Translations under genes and position numbers: made by a program | Notes under the pieces: model-generated | Databases searched by the model: none | Seen by the model: the letters and a program-made list of their open reading frames with translations, nothing else | What the model was told of the DNA's origin: nothing | Origin: Leucaena leucocephala | Taxonomy: Eukaryota; Streptophyta; Magnoliopsida; Fabales; Fabaceae | Direction: 5' to 3' | Assembly: GCA_037074615.1 (NCBI GenBank) | Contig: CM073527.1 | Span: 25,234,848 to 25,298,847 of the forward strand | DNA length: 64,000 nt | Shown here: positions 13,109 to 26,660 of the stretch, piece by piece | Layout: the number at the start of each line of letters is the position of its first letter | Position numbering within the stretch: position 1 is the stretch's first letter

Positions 13109-14641
13109 ATGTCCATAAATCACTACTCACCGGACATTCCTGATGCCACGCTGCGGTGGACCGAACAACATCATCAAGGGTTCCTTATGCAGCCCACACA
13201 AAACCCCTCTCCTTCGGCCTGGCCTTCCTATCTCTACCCTCCTCCGCCGCCATCAACCCGCTTCAACCTCAACCACGACGAGGACGAAGACGAGGACGAC
13301 GACAGTATTCTATACCAACGGAGCGGTCACCTGGAAAACGATGAGCCCACGTCGCAAGGAGGTTCGGGCGGCGAAGACGAGAAGGAAGGGATGTTCGAGA
13401 AGCCATTGACGCCGAGCGACGTGGGGAAGCTGAACCGCCTGGTGATTCCGAAGCAGCACGCGGAGAAGTACTTCCCGTTGTGGGCGGGAGGGGAGGCGGC
13501 CGGAGAGAGTAAGGGCGTGTCGCTGAGTTTCGAGGACGAGGCAGGAAAGTGCTGGAGGTTCCGTTACTCGTACTGGAACAGCAGTCAGAGCTACGTGCTG
13601 ACCAAAGGCTGGAGTCGTTACGTTAAGGACAAGCGTCTTGATGCTGGCGACGTCGTTTTCTTCCAGCGCCACCGCACCGACTCCAACCGCCTCTTCATCA
13701 ACTGGAGGCGCCGCCACCAGCCTGGGTCCACCCCCGCGCACGTTAGCAGAGCGGTGCTCGTTCACAATGCTCCCACCACCACCACCACCACTACCACTGA
13801 CGCCCACAACAGCAATATGAATATCAATAACAACAATGTTAGTGTGGGTGTGGGGTGGACCAGAAGTTTCTATGCTGCACATCCTTATCCTACGCATCAC
13901 CATCAACCCTCGCCATACCAACCTGACTGTCTTCACCCAGGTCTCTCTCTCTCTAACCTCATAGCTTTCTATCATTAACCCTATCCTTTTCTTTTTTACT
14001 GAGAATTAATATGCTCTCTGTTTGTCTTCTTTCTCGAGGTGAAAAATGATAAGATTAAATGCTAGCTGTTGCCTAAATTAATTGAAAAGGGACATGTACA
14101 TAAAATAATTTGAGTCTCATCATTGAAGTGCGCGCAAGTGTAATGGGCATCTTCCTGTGAATTGGGAGAAATGTGGTCTTGTTTTTATATGATCAGACAG
14201 CACAAAAACACAAGTCCAAACTCGTTTTGAATGAACCAAGTAATAAGGAATCACTTGAGAAGTTGAGATTCACACAAACTGTCAAGTTCAGCAAAACGAA
14301 GCATTGTTATCAATGAATGGGGCGAAGAGTATATGTATCAGAAAACACTCTGACGCACGTGGTGTAATGTTACAGGCGTAGGATTGGAAGCAGAGGGGCA
14401 GAACAAAAAGACGATGTCGCCGGCGGGAAACAACTCCAGCTCGAGGATACTGAGGCTGTTCGGTGTAAACATGGAATGCCAACCCGACGAATCCGGATCC
14501 TCCGAACCCGGATACTCGAACCTGTCGTCATCAACGTCGTCGCAGGGTACAGCCATCCGGCACCACCACTTCTACGGCCATTATAATCATCAATCTCCTT
14601 ATTATTCGAATCACATGGTACGTCAACAACCACACTCCTAG
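13109..14641 (+). CDS. NGA: NGATHA-type B3 domain transcription factor
   Basis: Two exons, 13109-13940 and 14376-14641, give 365 residues. The start is the first ATG in frame (MSINHYSPDIP); the frame upstream of it has no ATG. Residues about 56-66 are very acidic. The B3 DNA-binding domain covers about 95-203, beginning MFEKPLTPSDVGKLNRLVIP and ending FINWRRR. Low-complexity Thr and Asn runs follow. Exon 2 carries RLFGV (304-308), the short repression motif of RAV/NGATHA B3 proteins. There is no AP2 domain, which separates it from RAV1/TEM. NGATHA proteins are nuclear regulators of leaf margin and style development in Arabidopsis. Phase at the junction (CCA G | GC GTA) is clean, and the intron begins with a CT run. 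Confident on the family; the exact paralogue is not determined. Confidence 0.92.
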
Positions 14642-17600
14642 GCATTCTCAGCCATGGCCGTCGCCACCTCTTACATTAAAGGACCCCCTTCTTGTTGTTT
14701 TCTTCAGAACTCGTGTAAAGAAGGCCCTTATGATAATTAATTATAATTAAGAGTTATTTTACCCATCTTCGTCATTCATGTTAATTAAACAAATTATTTC
14801 ATTAGAATATAGAGGTTCATGCTGGAGATATATATTGATCATAATTATAATTATCTTATAATTATATATATAATGTTATACCTGTTTCTTTTCTTAATTT
14901 AAGGAACTAATTTATTCGTTTTGTGGGATTTGGATGTTCCCTTTGAATGGGGCATATCAATTATCAACTAAACCGTGAATGCCACACGGAACATGTTCCC
15001 AATGCAGTCTTGGCTCTTGGTGTCAAGGAAGGAAAGGAATATACGTTTAAAATAATAATAATATGAATAATAAATAAATAGAAACTGAGACTTCAAGAGG
15101 GTCCTCCATTTTGTATTGGAACTATATATGAGCATCTACCTCCACTTCACTCATGCCATGTGTTGTGCTTTAATCACTCTTCACCACATGTGGCCTTCGT
15201 TTCTTTGGTTCCACTAGTCGTTGAAATTTTGGGAGAACTCCGTCCCTTCCATATAAACCAAGTTTCGTCCTTAACTAGGATCAGCAAACACTATTCGTTT
15301 CGTTTTACCCTCCCTTTTTTACTTTCATTCTTTATGACTTTTGTGTGTGTGTCTCTCTCTCACTGGTAATTATTACTGATTTTTTCCTATTCCTTCTCGC
15401 CCTCTTTCTTTTTCTCTCGGTTATATTGACCACATCATCGTTTTCGATTGTTATTATTAGATGGGAAGCTGTTTCCTTGTGAGCTGACTGTAGTTTTATT
15501 TTCGCTCTGGACAGTTTCTTATTTAACCTGGGAATTTGTGTAATCTACCTATCTCAGCCCCCCCCCCTTACCTACTCTGAACATATTTTGTACACTGCGC
15601 CAAATAATCGACACGTTACTGGTTTTACAGGGATGATAAGATTGAACTGTGTAAAGAACCCTGTTTGTGGGCCTTAGCTTAACGCTCTCATCATCATCAT
15701 TACCCACGTCTAATTAGTTCCTTTGAATTCGGTCAATAATAACCTGAAGCAAAACTCAAGCGGTAATAAAACGTACGAGTCAGCGAAGTTTGGCTTCTTT
15801 CCATTAAGCTGTCAGTGCCACTTCTGATTATTCTGGAGTGGCTTCGATGGGATTGAAATATCCCTGACAAGGACATGTTTCGTCAAGGATAAATGAACCA
15901 ATGGGAAGAAAAAAATAAAATCATCACACCGTGTCTTTCTGATCGATATCGATATGATGGGTAATTCTGTTCTCTGCGGAATACGTAGAAAGTAGTAAGT
16001 CATGGAGCATCATTAGTCAAATTCACTACTTTTCAGGCACACCCTCTTCTTCAAACCTTTGCATGATGATCACACTGCTGATTTTCAAACTGATTTCATG
16101 GAAACAGGTCATGAATTTGTTCATTCGTTCGAGACTTTAACTTACGGATATTTTAATTTGTTCATCTCCGTTGGATTAAAATTTATAAAAGGGAAGGTTA
16201 ATTGGAATGCTGGGATGTAGTAGTAATGTAGTATAATTACAAGAGGATGTCAACCGGATGAGAAATCGCCGAGGATAAAGATCTGCGGATGTGACATCCC
16301 GATGTGACCCATTTAACCTATTTGTCGGCTTTCTCCTCAAACTCCGCGAATGAGAGAGTAAAATAATGACACAAAAGAAACAAGTAAAACCATCCCTGAT
16401 TTTCATACCAACTTTGAAGGCAAAGTTGCAGGAGTAGTGAACAAGTAATGGTTGCTAAGAACGAAACCCGACAAAGGAGGAGAGGAGGAGAGAGAAAAAT
16501 GTGTGGGGCCCATGGAGGGAGCCAGCTGACATAAGCAAGTGGAGAATGGAGAATTTAGGTCATTGAAGATGTGAAAGGAGGAATCTAAATGAACTACTGT
16601 TGATATTCTGCCTCAAGATTTTTCTAAGGGGCTCATCATAGCATGTGCATGGAGGAGTATGGTGCAGAGTCATGGCTTGGCTGAGTGGGTGGACTTGTTA
16701 CAGTTTTGTTTGTCAATTTCAATTATCTCTTTATTATTATCATTGATGGTTTGAGGCTGATTGCAGATTTACAATCATCTTCAACGACTTCAATACTTGA
16801 TATTACGTTAAACCAAGGTTTAGTGTGTAGATATATTTTTCATATTATTATCTTGTTGGAGGCAGCAATGTGAACACAGAAGCTAATTAATCATTTATCT
16901 GGTCCCAGGATGTCACATGTGATGATGGTGATAGTAATGATAAGGGAGTTGGTTATCTGTTTATCTTGATTTGTCATCAGCAATTTAACATGTGGACGAA
17001 AATTAAGCAGATGGGAAACCCCGAGAAGAAACTTAACAGGGGCACGTCAACACAAAAGTCTTTGGTCCCCCACTCAATAAATGGATGAATATGTGTTCTT
17101 GGAGGTCTTTTCGCAAAATTTTACGCATTTGCATCACTACTAAAACAATTGGAGGGAGAGGGAGGGGGCAAATTTCTGTACAGGCTGTAACGTTATTACG
17201 AGGAGATGAAATGTTGAATCACAGGTGGGAAAAGAAAAGAGAAAATAAGATGAAAAGCTACAGAGAGAAAATGTATAGTAGCACAGTATAAGGTTACATT
17301 GAATTGTCTTGTCCACAAATCCTTTGATTCACGGCTTCTGGCCAGTGCTCACAAACTCCATTGTGTCGTATTATATTAGCAAAGTCATGCGAAGGCCGAA
17401 ACTGTCAGAAACAACTCAAGCGTCTATCACTTCGGCTTCCGGACCACTTTTTGGGAGTCATTTCAAGCTTTTCATATCTATCTCAGAAGATTTGTTGGCA
17501 TCTGAAGGCAACCATTGAACGCGCGCGGGGTATAAAAAATCCAAGTTTGGCGTACGAACACAGAGGGAGAGGGACAGCAACAGTGGCTTATGAGTACGAT

Positions 17601-19210
17601 GTGGAAACGACCCCAGCAAGGGGTTACGGGAACAGAACATGACTCGTCAAAGAAAGTGCTTTTGATGGTCGATGATTCATCGCACTCAAATTATCAAAGT
17701 ACTTACTCGGTTGGACGCAGTTTCAAAGCTGCGTGAAGAACGATCCAAATTTTTTTAAGAAAAAGAAAATATTTTTGATAATACGGGGCCCCATCAAGAT
17801 GACCGATAAAGGCCCATTGATCTTGTTCCATGTTGGAGGGGGCTCGCACTCCAAGTTGTGCGCGGTTCACAATTACGTGGTGTTTATCATTGAACATTGA
17901 ACATTGAACAATGGATAACGGCTAATCAATGAGATTAAATTTAATAAAGAAAGAAATTAAATGGTTAATGTATACTAATATGCTAATGCAATTATGTATG
18001 AGTAGAAGACAGTGCTGACATAAACAGGGGAAAACATGTGTCCGCATAAAAACGTCAGGGAAAATCCGGTCCTGCGTCTCCTTTACAATCCACGTCGTAA
18101 AAAGTCTAAAAAAAGGTGTCAAATTGTGAATTCAATATATTTTTTAGGGGAAAAAATAATTCAATATCACTAGGAAGGATCATCCAAAACGGATGCTTGG
18201 GAAAGATTTGGAACAAACCTTATACGATGAGTTGCCAATTAATCAGAACATCTCAAGACTTTACACCCTTTTCCTTAATGCATAAGATGCTCTACCCCAA
18301 AAATTTACAGCAGTAACGTAGCAAATGCAAGCTTTATTATGAGGACTGGGCCAATTTAGCAGTCTCATCAGCCGAAAGCTGGAGCATCAAATAATTTGTT
18401 GGGGCTTAATCTGTGTCTGATAGTTCATCCGGTGCGAGTCATTTAAGGCTCCCCGATTAAACCAACAACTATTCACTATTGCATCTCATGACTGAATTTG
18501 TCTGCCACCTACATGTTTTCAAAGGAAAAGTTGGCATCTCGTTATACAAGATGCTATCTCCCAAATCAGGTCACTTGTAGCCAAACAAACTGCTCACATG
18601 CCAACACAATACTACATTGGATTAAAAAACCGCTCCAACAATCTACAGCAAAATATCTATAGAATCGACAAGCGGACCATTCAAGCCATATCTAGAAACC
18701 CTCAAATAAAAGTTACAAAGTCACATTTCATCTTCAAGAAGGTGCATTCACGTCGGGCACCAAGAACAAATGCAGTTTGCTTCGGCTAATACACAGAACA
18801 GACCACCGATGTTACAAAAAAGATCGACCTTTATACATGGCTCGGAATAATCAAGAACAATATTTTGTGATTGATTGATGGAGAAATGTTTTAACTTGCT
18901 GGTATTATATCCATGGGAGGAAACTCTCTCATTCTCATTCCTTTTCTCATTCTTGCTTTGCTCACCCAAGAATCCTGCACCATATTACAGGGCCCAAAAG
19001 GTCAGCCACTATCTAAAAAGCATTCAAAATAGATAAAGCATTCAGAAACCCCATTAGAGAATCTAATCAAAATACAAACAAATTTGGAATGTACAATAAA
19101 CCCTTGAATTCAAGGGGATTTCCACTAATTTCGGCAGAACTGAGTGCCTTGGATTAAATGACTAACAGATGTGCTAGTAAGAACTAAAACCTTGCCACCT
19201 ATAAAAAAGC
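14642..19210. other. Gene-poor interval between NGATHA and the 163-residue gene
   Basis: The first few hundred bases are probably NGATHA 3' UTR, and the last few hundred (about 18600-19210) the 3' UTR of the minus-strand gene. Between them I see no protein family and no RNA gene. There is a C9 run at 15559-15567. A GC-rich patch at 17515-17560 contains GGGGTATAAAAAA, like an isolated TATA element, but nothing recognisable follows it. Confidence 0.5.
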
Positions 19211-20127
19211 TCAAGTTGATTTTTTGGCTACGTTGGCATCTTCTGGTTTAGAATCTTCCTTCTTTTCCATTGCTCGCTGAACTCCCTCTTGGTACCCTTC
19301 TATAAAATTTTTGAGCGCGTCTCTATAAGCGGATGCTCTGGTCATGTATAGACGCTGTAACGCAGGTCTAAGAGTCTCCATTCCTCCTCTGGCAGCCACA
19401 GCTATTTATTTACCATTACAATAAAAAAATAATGAAAACAATCTATAGGAAAGCTAAAATAATGAAATAGAAAAACAAACAAAAGAGGGGATTCTTAAAC
19501 CAAACCAACCATCACAACAAATTGAACTCCAATGTATGAGCAACATGAACAGCAAGAACAGAGAGTTCTACGCAATTCAAAAAACATGACAATATTGATC
19601 ATAATTTAGAGAGAGATTATACCAAGATCCTCCAGGGTTGAGGGTTCGCTTTCTTGAGGAGTTTTCTTCCCTTTATTAGCTTCGTCAGTCAATTCGTCTT
19701 TCTTGTAGTCATGTGGCCGGAGATCAGGACCGATGTCCCGAACCCAGCTTGCAGCGTAAAGCCTAGCCGCTCTCTTCAAAATCTAAGGAATTAAAGTAAT
19801 AAGTGTTTCAGAACCATGTCTATGAAACTTGTCGACTATGTATCAAATGCCAATTAACTAAAATAGAGCATCTTTAAAATTATGGATATTCAGAAGGAAA
19901 ATTGACAACCGGCATCAATGCCCAAACCATCGGCGGCAAAACAATGTAGAAGCTAACAAAAATTGGAAGAAGGAAATAGATTTTACCCAAAAGCGCTCAT
20001 CCCAGGTCAATTTGCGACGCTTTTTAACAAGATGAGGAGGATCGGGCAAGGACGAAGGAAAAGCAATTTCTTTTAGATCATATCGTATGTAATCGTAAAT
20101 TTTCCTGCACACAACTCTCACTTTCAT
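19211..20127 (-). CDS. Conserved plant protein of unknown function, 163 residues
   Basis: Three exons on the minus strand (20127-19987, 19782-19623, 19401-19211) join in phase to 163 residues. The N-terminus MKVRVVCRKIYDYIRYDLKE is followed by a proline-rich turn (SSLPDPP), a basic patch (VKKRRKLTW), a middle segment with AARLYAASWVRDIGPDLRP, a Lys/Glu-rich linker, and a C-terminal helix-rich part (RPALQRLYMTRASAYRDALKN region). The protein ends in charged residues. There is no obvious signal peptide or membrane span. I recall this as a conserved plant protein without a named function, but I cannot place it in a complex or pathway. All splice sites are GT-AG. The upstream DNA has GGCCCA near 20256 and TGGGCT near 20288, as often seen in plant housekeeping promoters. 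Confidence 0.8.
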
Positions 20128-20880
20128 TTCGCCGCGCCAAATTCCGACTGCTGAGTTCACTGGCTACGCCTAGTCTCAAGTCGCCGAATAATCCCATCGT
20201 CCCATAATAACATCGAACACTCAAATTCACTGAACCCAGCTGGATGTTGGTGGACCGGCCCATAGTCGAAGATTGCGGTTCGGATTATTTGGGCTTTGGC
20301 ACAATATAGGTTGAGTTCCCCTAAAACGAGCGGGGAAGACGTACATCACCATCCCAACATAACTTGATTCCTTTATCTTATATAAAAAAAAACTTGATTC
20401 CTTTACCAGTTCAGTTTCCTTTTCAAATAGTTCATGTAGTAATAGACAGTTTATCTGTCTAATAGATATTATTAAAAAAAAATTTTATCCTATTCTTAAT
20501 TTTTGTAAGTGAGTTTAATCTTTTTTTTAAAAATTCTTATAATCAAAAAAGTTTCCTTTTCAAATTGTACAAAAAAAAAAAACGTTTCCTTTTCAAATCT
20601 TCTGACTACTTCAAAATTCAAATTTTAAAAAATATAATTTATGTGCAATGCACACAAGCTAGCCAACCACATGCTTTAAAGTATCCTAATTTTTAAGTGT
20701 CTAAATTTATATTTGAAGATAATTGACAGTTCGTTCTGTTCGATATTGATATCACTTAAGAGAAAATGAGACTTTATCTTACTTTTAGATCATGGGTAAA
20801 TCTAATCCCCTTTTAAAAAAAATTATTAAAAAAAAGTCATTTTATTAAATGTATTTTTTATTTTAATGCCATTAAAAGTT
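20128..20880. other. Intergenic DNA with small repeats, left flank of the Mutator-like element
   Basis: This contains the probable promoter and leader of the minus-strand gene, three copies of a short motif (TTTCCTTTTCAAAT near 20417, 20551 and 20587) and decayed SINE-like pieces at about 20450-20545 and 20730-20830. It ends with the left copy of the target duplication (20872-20880). Confidence 0.55.
20872..20880. repeat. Left 9-bp target site duplication
   Basis: TTAAAAGTT directly abuts the left inverted repeat and is repeated without change at 26898-26906. Nine bases is the length expected for Mutator-superfamily insertion. Confidence 0.9.
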
Positions 20881-21019
20881 GGGAAAATGACATATGAGTC
20901 CCATGGAAGCAATGTATTGACAAAAAAGTCCCACAAAATGCTATAATTCATTTCAAGTCCCATGGGACCTCAAATGAATTTTTTGTAGTTGTAAGAAGTC
21001 TTAAATACCCTTTGAGATA
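20881..21019 (+). repeat. Left terminal inverted repeat of the MULE
   Basis: 139 bp, about 94% identical to the reverse complement of 26759-26897. The likely promoter of the transposase gene lies just inside (TATA-like TTATAAAAAG near 21292). Confidence 0.9.
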
Positions 21020-21592
21020 TAAAACAACATTAAAGAAGTAAGAGTTGGCGGGCTGTGTTGTGTGAAAGAAGAGAACAGTCAAAACAACGCTTAACTCACG
21101 ATGGCTCCCACGTTATGTTGACAGGTGGATTTACGCATTATCGTTGCTGGATGTTGACGCAGAAGTGCTGTATATTCATCTTCTCTCACTATCATATGAG
21201 AATGTGAATGACAGACATAGCAAACCCAGGCAAAAAGGTAGCTCGTCTTCCTCCTGCTACATATGATATGATAGTGTGTGGCCGAAGTGAGTTATAAAAA
21301 GACCCACGTAAATATGGAGATTGTGTTCATTCCATGAGTTTTTTATCATTTGAGGTGTGGGTTAAATGAGTTTATTTAGGGTTTGAAAAGTTATGTTTAG
21401 TTTTGAGGAATTTGTTGTGCGTTTGGTTGATTGTAGTAACAATATATGAACAATGGAAAGGTGGCTGTAAAGTGTGAAAGACAGACATGAGTTTGTATGC
21501 GGGCTAATAAGAGTTGTTATTATAGGATGACATAGTTGTTAATATAAGTGCATGAGTTGTTAATGTTATATATCTGATGCAGGTTGTCATTG

Positions 21593-24019
21593 ATGATGGC
21601 AAGTTCATCTGCAAAGCATCTATTCTGTTATGTTCATATGGGAGGACAATTTGGAGATGATGTAGAAGGTCATACATATGTTGGGGGTCAAGTAAGAACA
21701 ATATCCATAAAAGAAGGCACAACATACGATGAGTTCAAAACATTAGTAGCATCAATGGTTGGGAAAGGAAGTGATGAAATTTTGATAAAATTCACTGTTA
21801 GATTTGATAAACACACATTTGTTGAGATGTTTAATGATGAAGGAATTGAGCATTTAATAATGTTCTATGGAGAAAGTGGCCATGTGTACGTAGGAGAGAA
21901 AGCAAACAATGATTGCACAGAACTCCATATGGATGATGTAATAGAGGAGGAAGATGTGTAAGTAATATATTGTGTTAATAGCAAAATAGTGTCCTATATA
22001 ATTTGCAATATACGTTGTCATATCAGTTGGAGGTAGTTGTTATTACTGACATAGTAAGTTGTCATTTTCTGTAGGTTTGCTGAATTGTTTGAAAATGGGA
22101 ATGTATGCTCTATGTCTCCACTTGCTTTGGGAAATGAGAATGAAGTGTTGCCATTAGTGTCTTGTGCTGACAAAATGATTCCAACAGGAACACCGGAAAT
22201 GATTTGCATAAAGTGGAAGGATTTGATTGTTGGAGAAGGTCAAACATTTCTAAATGCAGGGGTTCTTTGGAAACAGCTATACAAGTACAGTATTGCGCAC
22301 AGATTTTCGTACATATTTATCAAAAATAATAAACAAAAAATCATTGTCAAGTGTAAGGTGGATGGATGCCCATGGTACATGGATGCATATTGTTTGGGTG
22401 AACGTCAAGATGCAGAATTGTTAAGTATAAGAAACTTCACAAGTCAGGACATGCATAATGCACAAGAAGACCTAGTTGTAACTCACCATAGAAAGGCAAG
22501 TTTAACATCATCTTTAATGATTGATGCTTTGACGAGTAATATCAATAAGAATGCAAAAGAAATCAGCAAAGACTTGTACAGAGAATACGGTGTGCGATTG
22601 AACTATAGGAAAGCGTACAGGGGTAGAGAACAAGCATTAAGGGAAATACATGGTACTGCAGAGGATTCGTACAAGATTATTCCTTGGATATGTGAGAGGC
22701 TTATAGAAACTAATCCAAGAACTGTTGCTAGATAGGAAGGCTCAGAGTCCAAAAGATTTGAGAGGGTATTCATTGCATATGGATGCTCAATTGAAGGTTT
22801 TTTGCAAGGGTCCAGAGCAATACTGTATATAGATGGATGTCATCTTAGCGGTCCATACAGGGGAACAATGCTTACAGCTAATGCATATGACGCAGATAAT
22901 GAATTATTTCCGTTGGCATATGCTATTGTTAGTGGCGAGACGCATGATGAGTGGACTTGGTTTCTCCAAAATGTTAAAGAGGTCATAGGATCCTTAGAGA
23001 TCATAACTGTGTCTGACCGAAACAATGCAATCATCACTGCTGTTCAGACTATTTTTTCCCGTGCTAGACATGCTTATTGCTACTGGCATGTGAAAGAAAA
23101 CTACAATGCTACTTTCCTCAAAATAGTAAGAGGTAGGAGATGAGCATCAGGGGTCCGAAAGGAGGACGCACTTAACCTGCTTGATGGAATTGCATATGCA
23201 AAGTTTGAGGGAGATTTTAACGTTGCAATGGGAAAGCTGCAAGCTTTTTGTCCATATCTGGCACAATGGGTCCAAACCCATGGGGACGTGCAAAGATGGG
23301 CTATGAGCAAGTTTCCATTCAAACGATGGGACAATATCACCAATAATCTCGCAGAGTCATTCAATGCATGGATTTTACAAGAGCGGAGGCACAATGTGTC
23401 TGTTCTAATACTTGAGCATCAAGAGAAGTTGGCCCAGAAGTTATTGATAAGTAAATTGTTAATGGTTAATTGGATAAATGGTGTTGGGCCAAATATTGAG
23501 GCAAAATTGATGCAACAAGTTAGGTTGACCACAAATATGCATGCACTATATTGGGGTAATGACGTTGTGCAGGTTGAGACTTGGGGCCCCCATGGAGTTA
23601 TTAAACTTACTGTTGATCTGCAAACACGTAAATGCACATGTTTAGGTTGGCAAATGAGTGGACTACCTTGTGTCCATGAATGTGCTGCAATAAAGCTGAT
23701 GCAAAGAAGTGTGTACACATCTGTAGATGATTGCTACAAGTTATCTGCCCAGGAAAAGATATATACTAGTGTCATGACGCCTATTGCTACACATGATTGT
23801 CCATGTCCTAACGACCCGACAGTGTCCGAACTAATAAAAGAAAGATTTCTTGACCCTCCAATTCTTGACCACCTTCCTCACCACGCTCGTCTCTACCTCC
23901 ATCTGCACCTTAATCACCACTTCCGTTGCCCTCCTCTTCACCTTCACCCCCGTCTTTCTCATCACGTTGGATTCCTTCATCTGCTCCTTCTTCTTCATAA
24001 TGATCTGCTGCTTCATTGA
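21593..24019 (+). pseudogene. MULE transposase (MURA-like) gene with two premature stops
   Basis: Exon 1 is 21593-21957 and exon 2 is 22075-24019; the intron is in phase. The N-terminal part carries an acidic segment, then the MuDR-type zinc-binding region (KCKVDGCPWYM). The transposase core shows the DDE residues in context: Asp in LYIDGCHLSG, Asp in TVSDRNNAI, and Glu in NNLAESFNAW. A SWIM zinc finger follows (CTCLGWQMSGLPCVHECAA). Only two breaks interrupt the frame: TAG at 22733-22735 (after TVAR) and TGA at 23141-23143, the latter one C-to-T change from CGA. There are no frameshifts up to the SWIM finger. The C-terminus after about 23870 is low-complexity and probably not original coding. 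Two lesions in about 770 codons suggest recent loss of function. Confidence 0.9.
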
Positions 24020-25190
24020 CACCTCCACCTTCAGCTTCCCCTAAGAGCCTATGCTGAAGAGCCAAGAGTTCTTTCCCCACCATATTCATGATTTTACTAT
24101 AACTTGCCTTTATTAGCTGAAAAGATAAACAATTTAGCACATTACCTAAACTGTACTAAACCAACGAATGAAACCAATTAGCATCGTACGTACTGGGTGA
24201 GTAAGATCAACGTCTAGATTAAACGTTGATGCTTCTGGCCGTTCCTTGCTTGTGCTACCATGCAGAACACCTTGTTTGCTTTCCTTCTCAAGCCTTGTTC
24301 TTGCTTAGACCTGCTCATCATTCCAATAACTAATGGCATCCCCGACCTCAGAGGCTTTTTATCGGCCTAGTGGAAATATTTGCAGACAATAAATCTACAT
24401 TTCACATGATGCACAAGTTAAGAACATATTTTAATACACACTAACAATTAATTGTTCTTACACACACAAAAATGTTACCTTTAAGACACTTACCATGAGG
24501 AAGTATAAGTAGCCTCCTATGTTCTTTCTCCCACCGGCATCCCCTTTCCTCAACTCTTCCAGATAATCTTTACAGAGTCTGCTAATTTATTAAGAACAAA
24601 CGTGCACCAATCAAACTCCCTGTACGCATCCTTAGTTAAGGCCATTACCTTTAACACCTTGTCACTTATATATATGCATGCGCTAGGATCTAAGAGGATC
24701 CCTACGCTGTACATCACAAAGAGGAACTCTAAATCAGCATGTTCCTTCTCATCAACCAACCAGCAAGCTATTATTGTGTATGGCACCTTCCCATACACTA
24801 TTTTCATCACCTTGAACCTTTCCTCATCACACGTTGTTGGCATTATTTCATACCCATCAAGTGGCAATCCCATTATTTTATTCACATTTATAGTATCCAT
24901 TTCATACGTCTTCCCTCTAATTGAAATTGTCAGGGGGTCAAAAGCACGCATAAACACCCCACATAAGTCTCGCTGAATTTGTGAGCAGCTTATGCGGACT
25001 AATTTATCAAACCCAATCACTTTCAACCTCTCCATTGTTTTAGGCCTCCCCTTCAACACCTTGCAGACATCTATGAATTGCTTCGGGGCACATGGTGTGT
25101 AAAAGGGCACGATATATTTCTTCCCTTTTGCTGTACCTCTTAATTCCTTTGCCTTGCTTTTGTATTATAGTCTCTCATGCTCTTCCAATT
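23830..25190 (-). pseudogene. Second MULE gene, convergent; plant-transposon protein of the type often linked to Ulp1-like proteases, broken
   Basis: The clearest part (about 25160-24560, minus strand) reads RGTAKGKKYIVPFYTPCAPK, then ...RPKTMERLKVIGFDKLVRI... and ...FLFVMYSVGILLDPS. I recognise this as the N-terminal module of transposon-borne proteins that in many plant MULEs precede a Ulp1-like cysteine protease domain. Breaks: a TAA stop upstream (near 25170) and a one-base frameshift near 24575, after which the frame resumes as EELRKGDAGGRKNIGGYLYF. Later exons run to about 23830, overlapping the transposase 3' end, and become Glu/Gly-rich. No protease catalytic motif is visible. An exon-like 5' part may lie at 26313-26640. 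Function in transposition is not established. Confidence 0.6.
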
Positions 25191-26660
25191 TATTCTAACT
25201 TTCCCTCAATGATGCACCGGCAGCTTATAGTGACATCTTCTTTCGTGGGTTGGTCTTTTTTTACTCTTCAACGAATAGTGCATAAACAGAGAAGTTGTAA
25301 CTTCTTTGTCTGCCTTTACTTTTCCCAATATTAGACATCTTTTATCCTGCAATAACAACCACTTTCATCAATACAATCAATTATTACTCAATATTTCAAT
25401 CCAAATAATTAAGACAGCAGCGTTGCAAATGCAAAAGCACCAAATGAAAATCAGAGCCTCCCCCCAATTCACTTGCATACACTCAACAACAATTCCTAAT
25501 CCACTAGGACAATTTTACACACACAGAGCAACAAATACTAGCACAAACACAGCTTTTGTTTTGTTATACAATTTTTAACACACTTCTCACACAATTTCAT
25601 AAATATATACATGTAGGCAACTCAACCATCCAAGCAAGTCATATACACCGTTCATTCTTAACCCAAAGAACCAAACCTGACAAATTCCTTCTCTAAATTC
25701 ACCCACAGTTGCAGTATAATCACATTGGTTTTTCCATCTCAAGGCAACAAGGTATGCATATATACACAGCACACAAAATGAGTACCCACACAGATATTTT
25801 ATGCTCAGCTCAAGCCAAAATAGCATTCTGAATAGAATTCCTATTGATCATGTTTCATTCTCAACAGAAGCACCGAATTTTTCATTCTAAATTATTACTA
25901 TTTGTAAAATGGCACTGTCAACAGATTTTTCATTCTCATATTTAAGCTTCTATGTCAAACGTTTGTATGAGCCTCCAATTGGATATCTAACTACTTCAAC
26001 AACACTTACCTGATCCAGCTTTCTATCACGCTGACTTTATATATCCACTATCTTACTTGGGACTTCCTGATCCACGCTAACACTCCTACTTCTATTCCTA
26101 TATCACAACCCCACGTTCATTTGCTTTGTCTTCCTTACCGGCGCAGAATTGAACTCCAAAAAAGGGACTGACTAAGGCCTAACACCAAATGTACGTTAAC
26201 TGACAATAAAAAATAAGTAGGGGAAAGCACCATTCTATTCAGAAGGCCAATGCTTCCCTTCTGTATGTTAAAAAAATATATGGTAATCACATTTAAAGCA
26301 ATAACGATATTACCTGGACCAGCGGCTTTCGAAGGAAAGGAAAGGTGAAGATAATTTGGACGATGAAGCAGGAAGGCGGTTGCCAGTGGCAGCGACAATA
26401 ACCCCATCACGGCCAGCTGATTGAAGGAGTATAACAGATGAGTATTGGAGGAGGAAATATGGCACGACGATCGGGTGCCAGTTACCACAATCACCAAAGA
26501 AAGGGAGGGTAAACAGAGGATGAAAGGCGATGACAACTTCGACGATGAACCAAGTACCGACGGTAGGAGGTGCAACTCGGAGCTAAGCAGCACAATGCAC
26601 AGACCACACACAGATGAGGAGAAGAGAGCACGGGCCGACCTGAGAAGACGAGCAGAGTGA

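Noticed and set aside
13310..13975. Long open frame of 221 codons antisense to the NGATHA gene
   Set aside because: It lies opposite a clear B3 gene, follows its GC-rich codon pattern and resembles no protein family.
17515..17660. GC-rich patch with GGGGTATAAAAAA as a possible snRNA or small gene promoter
   Set aside because: No upstream snRNA element at the right spacing, and no snRNA or coding sequence follows.
26135..26660. Open frames on both strands in the right part of the MULE as separate genes
   Set aside because: Better explained as leader or first exon of the element's minus-strand gene; the plus frame is Arg/Glu-rich antisense.
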